The notes below the pieces were generated by a model. It was not told the origin of the DNA, did not search any database, and saw only the letters and a list, made by a program, of their open reading frames with translations. A DNA stretch of 64,000 nucleotides from contig NW_026111751.1 in assembly GCF_024679095.1 (NCBI RefSeq), forward strand, positions 117,501 through 181,500. The letters run 5' to 3'. This document shows, piece after piece, positions 57,553 through 64,000 of this stretch. A program made the translations under genes and the position numbers. How positions within the stretch are numbered: position 1 is the stretch's first letter; each line of letters opens with the position of its first letter. The stretch comes from Eriocheir sinensis (Eukaryota; Arthropoda; Malacostraca; Decapoda; Varunidae).

Positions 57553-60500
57553 TCTTCCGTCGCTGCTTCTTCTTCTTCCGTCGCTGTTTCTTCTTCTTCC
57601 GTCGCTGTTTCTTCTTCTTCCGTCGCTGTTTCTTCTTCTTCCGTTGCTGCTTCTTCTTCTTCCGTCGCTGTTTCTTCTTCTTCCGTCGCTGTTTCTTCTT
57701 CTTCCGTCGCTGTTTCTTCTTCTTCCGTCGCTGCTTCTTCTTCTTTCGTCGCTGTTTCTTCTTCTTCCGTCGCTGCTTCTTCTTTCGTCGCTGCTTCTTC
57801 TTCCGTCGCTGCTTCTTCTTCCGTCCCTGTTTCTTCTTCTTCCGTCGCTGTTTCTTCTTCTTCCGTCGCTGCTTCTTCTTCTTCCGTCGCTGTTTCTTCT
57901 TCTTCCGTCGATGTTTCTTCTTCTTCCGTCGCTGCTTCTTCTTCTTCCGTCCTTTGTTTCTTCTTCTTCCGTCGCTTCTTCTTCTTCTTCCGTCTTTGTT
58001 TCTTCTTCTTCCGTCGCTGTTTCTTCTTCTTCCGTCGCTGTTTCTTCTTCTTCCGTCGCTGTTTCTTCTTCTTCCGTCGTTGCTTCTTCTTCTTCCGTCG
58101 CTGCTTCTTCTTCTTCCGTCGCTGTTTCTTCTTCTTCCGTCGCTGTTTCTTCTTCTTCCGTCGCTGTTTCTTCTTCTTCTTCCGTCCTTTCTTCTTCTTC
58201 TTCCGTCCTTCTTCTTCTTCGTCGCTGCTTCTTCTTCTTCCGTCCTTTCTTCTTCTTCCGTCTCTGTTTCTTCTTCTTCCGTCGCTTCTTCTTCTTCTTC
58301 CGTCGCTGCTTCTTCTTCTTCCGTCGCTGCTTCTTCTTCTTCCGTCGCTGTTTCTTCTTCTTCCGTCGCTGTTTCTTCTTCTTCCGTCGCTGTTTCTTCT
58401 TCTTCCGTCGCTGTTTCTTCTTCTTCCGTCGTTGCTTTTTCTTCTTCCGTCGCTGTTTCTTCTTCTTCCGTCGCTGTTTCTTCTTCTTCCGTCGCTGTTT
58501 CTTCTTCTTCCGTCGCTGCTTCTTCTTCTTCCGTCGCTGTTTCTTCTTCCGTCGCTGTTTCTTCTTCTTCCGTCACTGTTTCTTCTTCTTCCGTCGTTGC
58601 TTTTTCTTCTTCCGTCGCTGTTTCTTCTTCTTCCGTCGCTGTTTCTTCTTCTTCCGTCGCTGTTTCTTCTTCTTCCGTCGCTGTTTCTTCTTCTTCCGTC
58701 GCTTCTTCTTCTTCTTCCGTCGCTGTTTCTTCTTCTTCCGTCGCTGTTTCTTCTTCTTCCGTCGCTGTTTCTTCTTCTTCCGTCGCTGTTTCTTCTTCTT
58801 CCGTCGCTGTTTCTTCTTCCGTCGCTGTTTCTTCTTCTTCCGTCGCTGTTTCTTCTTCTTCCGTCGCTGCTTCTTCTTTCGTCGATGCATCTTCTTCTTC
58901 CGTCGCTGGTTCTTCTTCTTCCGTCGCTGTTTCTTCTTCTTCCGTCGCTACTTCTTCTTCTTCCGTCGCTGCTTCTTCTTCTTCCGTCGCTGTTTCTTCT
59001 TCTTCCGTCGCTGTTTCTTCTTCTTCCGTCGCTGTTTCTTCTTCTTTCGTCGCTGTTTCTTCTTCTTCCGGTGCTGCTTCTTCTTCTTCTTCCGTCGCTA
59101 CTTCTTCTTCTTCCGTCGCTGCTTCTTCTTCTTCCGTCGCTGCTTCTTCTTCCGTCGCTGCTTCTTCTTCTTCCGTCGCTGTTTCTTCTTCTTCCGTCGC
59201 TGTTTCTTCTTCTTCCGTCGCTGCTTCTTCTTCTTCCGTCGCTGCTTCTTCTTCTTCCGTCGCTGTTTCTTCTTCTTCCGTCGCTGCTTCTTCTTCTTCC
59301 GTCGCTCTGCTTCTTCTTCCGTCGCTGCTTCTTCTTCTTCCGTCGCTGTTTCTTCTTCTTCCGTCGCTGTTTCTTCTTCTTCCGTCGCTGTTTCTTCTTC
59401 TTCCGTCGCTGTTTCTTCTTCTTCCGTCGCTGCTTCTTCTTCCGTCGCTGTTTCTTCTTCTTCCGTCGCTGTTTCTTCTTCTTCCGTCGCTGTTTCTTCT
59501 TCTTCCGTCGCTGTTTCTTCTTCTTCCGTCCTTCTTCTTCTTCTTCCGTCTGTTTCTTCTTCTTCCGTCGCTGTTTCTTCTTCTTCCGTCCTGCTTCTTC
59601 TTCTTCCGTCGCTGTTTCTTCTTCTTCCGTCCTTTCTTCTTCTTTTTCCGTCGCTGTTTCTTCTTCTTCCGTCGCTGTTTCTTCTTCTTCCGTCGCTGTT
59701 TCTTCTTCTTCCGTCCTTCTTCTTCTTCCGTCGCTGTCTCTTCATCTTCCGTCACTGCTTCTTCTTCTTCCGTCGCTGTTTCTTCTTCTTCCGTCGCTGT
59801 TTCTTCTTCTTCCGTCGCTGTTTCTTCTTCTTCCGTCGCTGTTTCTTCTTCTTCCGTCGTTGCTTTTTCTTCTTCCGTCGCTGTTTCTTCTTCTTCCGTC
59901 GCTGTTTCTTCTTCCGTCGCTGTTTCTTCTTCTTCCGTCGCTGTTTCTTCTTCTTCCGTCGCTTCTTCTTCTTCTTCCGTCGCTGCTTCTTCTTCTTCCG
60001 TCGCTGTTTCTTCTTCTTCCGTCGCTGTTTCTTCTTCTTCCGTCGCTGTTTCTTCTTCTTCCGTCGCTGTTTCTTATTCTTCCGTCGCTGTTTCTTCTTC
60101 TTCCGTCACTGTTTCTTCTTCTTCCGTCACTGTTTCTTCTTCTTCCGTCGCTTCCTCTTATTCTTCCGTCGCTGCTTCTTCTTCTTCCGTCGCTTCTTCT
60201 TCTTCTTCCGTCGCTTCTTCTTCTTCTTCCGGCGCTGCTTCTTCTTTTTCTTCCGTCGCTTCTTCTTCTTCCGTCGCTGTTTCTTCTTCTTCCGTCGCTG
60301 TTTCTTCTTCTTCCGTCGCTGCTTCTTCTTCTTCCGTCGCTGTTTCTTCTTCTTCCGTCGCTGGTTCTTCTTCTTCCGTCGCTGCTTCTTCTTCCGTCGC
60401 TTCTTCTTCTTCCGTCCTTTCTTCTTCTTCTTCCGTCGCTGTTTCTTCTTCTTCTTCCGTCGCTGCTTCTTCTTCTTCCGTCCTTTCTTCTTCTTCTTGC

Positions 60501-63450
60501 GTCGCTGGTTCTTCTTCGTCAGTCGCTGTTTCTTCTTCTTCCGTCCCTGTTTCTTCTTCCGTCGCTGTTTCTTCTTTTTCCGTCACTGTTTCTTCTTCTT
60601 CCGTCGCTGTTTTTTCTTCTTCCGTCGCTGTTTCTTCTTATTCCGTCGCTTCTGTTTCTTCTTCTTCCGTCGCTGTTTCTTCTTCTTCCGTCGCTTTTTC
60701 TTCTTCTTCCGTCGCTGTTTCTTCTTCTTCCGTCGCTGTTTCTTCTTCTTCCGTCTTCTTCTTCTTCTTCTTCCGTAGCTTCTTCTTCTTCTTCCGTCGC
60801 TGTTTCTTCTTCCGTCGCTGCTTCTTCTTCTTCCGTCGCTGTTTCTTCTTCTTCCGTCGCTGTTTCTTCTTCTTCCGTCCTGCTTCTTCTTCTTCGTCTG
60901 TTTCTTCTTCTTCCGTCGCTGTTTCTTCTTCTTCCGTCGCTGTTTCTTCTTCTTCCGTCGCTTCTTCTTCTTCTTCCGTCCTTTCTTCTTCTTCTTCCGT
61001 CGCTGCTTCTTCTTCTTCCGTCGCTGTTTCTTCTTCTTCCGTCGCTGTTTCTTCTTCTTCTTCCGTCGCTTCTTCTTCTTCCGTCGCTGTTTATTCGTCT
61101 TCAGTCGCTGTTTCTTCTTCTTCCGTCGCTGCTTCTTCTTCTTCCGTCGCTACTTATTCTTCTTCCGTCGCTGATTCTTCTTCTTCCGTCGCTGGTTCTT
61201 CTTCTTCCGTCACTGTTTCTTCTTCTTCCGTCGCTGTTTCTTCTTCCGTCGCTGCTTCTTCTTCTTCCGTCGCTGTTTCTTCTTCTTCCGTCGCTTCTTC
61301 TTCTTCTTTCGCTGTTTCTTCTTCTTCCGTCGCTGTTTCTTCTTCTTCCGTCCTTTCTTCTTCTTCTTCCGTCCTTCTTCTTCTTCTTCCGTCGCTGTTT
61401 CTTCTTCTTCCGTCGCTGTTTCTTCTTCTTCCGTCGCTGTTTCTTCGTCTTCCGTCCTTCTTCTTCTTCTTCCGTCACTTCTTCTTCTTCTTCCGTCGCT
61501 GCTTCTTCTTCCGTCGCTTCTTCTTCTTCCGTCCTTCTTCTTCTTCTTGGGTCGCTGTTTCTTCTTCTTCTGTCACTGCTTCTTCTTCTTCCGACGCTTC
61601 TTCTTCTTCCGTCTCTGTTTCTTCTTCTTCCGTCTTCTTCTTCTTCCGTCGCTTCTTCTTCTTCCGTCGCTGCTTCTTCTTCTTCCGTCGCTGCTTCTTC
61701 TTCTTACGTCGCTGATTCTTCTTCTTCTTCCGTCGCTGTTTATTCTTCTTCCGTCGCTGTTTCTTCTTCTTCCGTCGCTGTTTCTTCTTCTTCCGTCGCT
61801 GTTTCTTCTTCTTCCGTCGCTGCTTCTTCTTCTTCCGTCGCTGTTTCTTCTTCTTTCGTCGCTGTTTCTTCTTCTTCCGTCGCTGCTTCTTCTTCTTCTT
61901 CCGTCGCTACTTCTTCTTCTTCCGTCGCTGCTTCTTCTTCCGTCGCTGCCTCTTCTTCTTCCGTCGCTGTTTCTTCTTCTTCCGTCGCTGTTTCTTCTTC
62001 TTCCGTCGCTGCTTCTTCTTCTTCCGTCGCTGTTTCTTCTTCTTCCGTCGCTGCTTCTTCTTCTTCCGTCGCTGCTTCTTCTTCTTACGTCGCTGCTTCT
62101 TCTTCTTCCGTCGCTACTTCTTCTTCCGTCCTTTCTTCTTCTTCTTCTTCCGTCGCTTCTTCTTCTTCTTCCGTCGCTGCTTCTTCTTCTTCCGTCGCTG
62201 CTTCTTCTTCTTCCGTCGCTGCTTCTTCTTCTTCCGTCGCTGCTTCTTCTTCTTCCGTCGCTGCTTCTTCTTCTTTCGTCGCTGTTTCTTCTTCTTCCGT
62301 CGCTGCTTCTTCTTCAGTCGCTGCTTCTTCTTCCGTCACTGCTTCTTCTTCTTCCGTCGCTGCTTCTTCTTCCGTCACTGCTTCTTCTTCTTCCGTCACT
62401 GCTTCTTCTTCTTCCGTCGCTGCTTCTTCTTCTTTCGTAGCTGTTTCTTCTTCTTCCGTCGCTGCTTCTTCTTCCGTCGCTGCTTCTTCTTCTTCCGTCG
62501 CTGCTTCTTCTTCTTCCGTCGCTGTTTCTTCTTCTTCCGTCGCTGTTTCTTCTTCTTCCGTCGCTGCTTCTTCTTCCGTCACTGCTTCTTCTTCTTCCGT
62601 CACTGCTTCTTCTTCTTCCGTCGCTGCTTCTTCTTCTTCCGTCGCTGCTTCTTCTTCTTCCGTCACTGCTTCTTCTTCTTCCGTCACTGCTTCTTCTTCT
62701 TCCGTCACTGCTTCTTCTTCTTCCGTCACTGCTTCTTCATCTTCCGTCACTGCTTCTTCTTCTTCCGTCGCTGTTTCTTCTTCTTCCGTCACTGCTTCTT
62801 CTTCTTCCGTCGCTGCTTCTTCTTCTTCCGTCGCTGCTTCTTCTTCTTCCGTCGCTGTTTCTTCTTCTTCCGTCGCTGCTTCTTCTTCCGTCGCTGCTTC
62901 TTCTTCTTCCGTCGCTGCTTCTTCTTCTTCTTCCGTCGCTGCTTCTTCTTCTTCCGTCGCTGCTTCTTCTTCTTCCGTCGCTGCTTCTTCTTCAGTCACT
63001 GCTTCTTCTTCTTCCGTTGCTGTTTCTTCTTCTTCCTTCGCTGCTTCTTCTTCTTCAGTCGCTGCTTCTTCTTCTTCCGTCGCTGCTTCTTCTTCTTCCG
63101 TCGCTGCTTCTTCTTCTTCCGTCGCTGCTTCTTCTTCTTCCGTCGCTGCTTCTTCTTCTTCCGTCGCTGCTTCTTCTTCTTCCGTCGCTGCTTCTTCTTC
63201 TTCCGTCGCTGCTTCATCTTCTTCCGTCGCTGTTTCTTCTTCTTCCGTCGCTGCTTCATCTTCTTCCGTCGCTGTTTCTTCTTCCTCCGTCGCTGCTTCT
63301 TCTTCTTTCGTCGCTGCTTCTTCTTCCTCCGTCGCTGCTTCTTCTTGTTCCGTCGCTGCTTCTTCTTGTTCCGTCGCTGCTTCTTCTTGTTCCGTCGCTG
63401 CTTCTTCTTGTTCCGTCGCTGCTTCTTCTTGTTCCGTCGCTGCTTCTTCT
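57553..63450. repeat. 21-bp minisatellite, about 5.9 kb, roughly 280 units
   Basis: The unit is GCTGYTTCTTCTTCTTCCGT plus C. Most units are 21 bp. Others differ by whole TTC triplets (18, 24 bp) or a dropped CGCTG. The length is a multiple of 3 and the unit has no stop codon in most frames, so very long meaningless frames run on both strands (Ser-Val-Ala, Leu-Pro-Ser, Phe-Arg-Cys on +; Glu-Thr-Ala, Arg-Lys-Gln on -). Left-hand units mostly read GCTGTTT and right-hand units GCTGCTT. Confidence 0.97.
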
Positions 63451-63941
63451 TAAGCCGCTGTTTTTTCTATCGTTGTTTCTTCTTCCGTCGCTGTTTCTTC
63501 TTCTATACTGCTTTTTTTCTTCTGTCGTTGCATCTTCTTCAGTCGCTGCTGTTTCTTGAGCCGTTTTTTCCTTCTCCGTCACCGTTCTTTCTTTATCTTC
63601 CGCTGTTGCTGCTTTTCGTTCATACACCACTGCCGTTTCTTTCTCCGCCGCCGCTTATTCTTCCGCTCCTGGTTCTTCTTCAGCTAAGTCCTCTTCCTCC
63701 TCTCCATATTTTTTTCCAATGATACTTTTCATCCTTCTGCTAATGCCTCTTCTTCTGCCCTGCTCCTTCTCCTTCCGTTGCTTGATTTCCTTCTGCCGTT
63801 GCTTCTTTTTCTTCCACCGCTATGATTTACACTCATTTCTCCGCTCTTTCTTCTTCAGCCAATTATTATTCTTATTCACCCGCCGTTGTTCCAACTTCTT
63901 CTGTTACTGTTTCTTTGATTTCATTCTACGTGCACAATTAA
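63451..63941. other. Decayed flank of the minisatellite
   Basis: TTCTTC, CGTCGCTG and CCGCTG pieces continue in ever more broken form to about 63900. No gene is seen. Confidence 0.6.
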
Positions 63942-64000
63942 GCCAGGGTCTGCATCACACCCGGACATTTATGCCATGGTCAGCATCCCACCCGGACATT
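63942..64000. repeat. Start of a 31-bp tandem repeat at window edge
   Basis: GCCAGGGTCTGCATCACACC and GCCATGGTCAGCATCCCACC, each followed by CGGACATT, start 31 bp apart (63942, 63973). The array continues beyond the window. Confidence 0.75.

Noticed and set aside
57545..63453. Open frames of 736 to 1,673 codons on both strands
   Set aside because: They arise because the 21-bp unit has no stop in most frames. Both strands and several frames are equally open, there is no non-repeat domain, and composition follows the repeat exactly.

Overview
This looks like nuclear DNA from an arthropod, most likely a decapod crustacean. That is inferred from three things: extreme density of long GA/CT, TA and CA microsatellites, several CR1-like LINE families with tRNA-derived SINEs, and no bacterial-style gene organisation. 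No intact host protein gene is visible. Nearly every long open frame is either a transposon relic or a stop-free simple repeat. The only host-gene signals are three 5S rRNA sequences and, more tentatively, a promoter-like cluster with a possible first coding exon and two possible micro-exons on the + strand. If those are real, much of the window is intron.

Layout. 1-2170 is a minus-strand CR1-like LINE. 2.2-8.1 kb is polypyrimidine and microsatellite DNA. 8.1-15.6 kb is a second, different LINE on the minus strand, split by a 4,079-bp hAT transposon (9007-13085) with a perfect 8-bp target duplication. 15.6-18.0 kb is polypurine sequence with a 270-bp GA tract. 18.0-21.0 kb is a second copy of the first LINE family. 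21-27 kb is mostly featureless T-rich DNA with a SINE fragment. 27.4-31.3 kb is a nest of insertions: a promoter-like cluster, then a long near-perfect palindrome whose right arm is split by a PIF/Harbinger element (target duplication CAG), then a tRNA-derived SINE itself split by a CR1 LINE fragment. 31-42.5 kb holds microsatellites, two more LINE pieces and a small inverted-repeat (MITE-like) element. 42.5-52.9 kb is AT-rich with old, degenerate tandem repeats, two SINEs and a 92-bp minisatellite made from a retroelement C-terminus. 52.9-57.0 kb is an array of 82-bp repeats and T-rich spacers containing three 5S rRNA sequences. 57.0-57.55 kb is a CR1 fragment (ORF1 esterase plus start of ORF2). 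57.55-63.45 kb is a 5.9-kb 21-bp minisatellite, and another tandem repeat begins at the right edge.

Main themes. First, nested transposition can be ordered in time (LINE then hAT; palindrome then Harbinger; SINE then CR1). Second, LINE copies repeatedly end exactly in GA/CT tracts or tandem repeats, which could be recombination, slippage within the LINE, or assembly error. Third, satellite-type DNA (5S array, 82-bp and 21-bp repeats) fills the right 11 kb.
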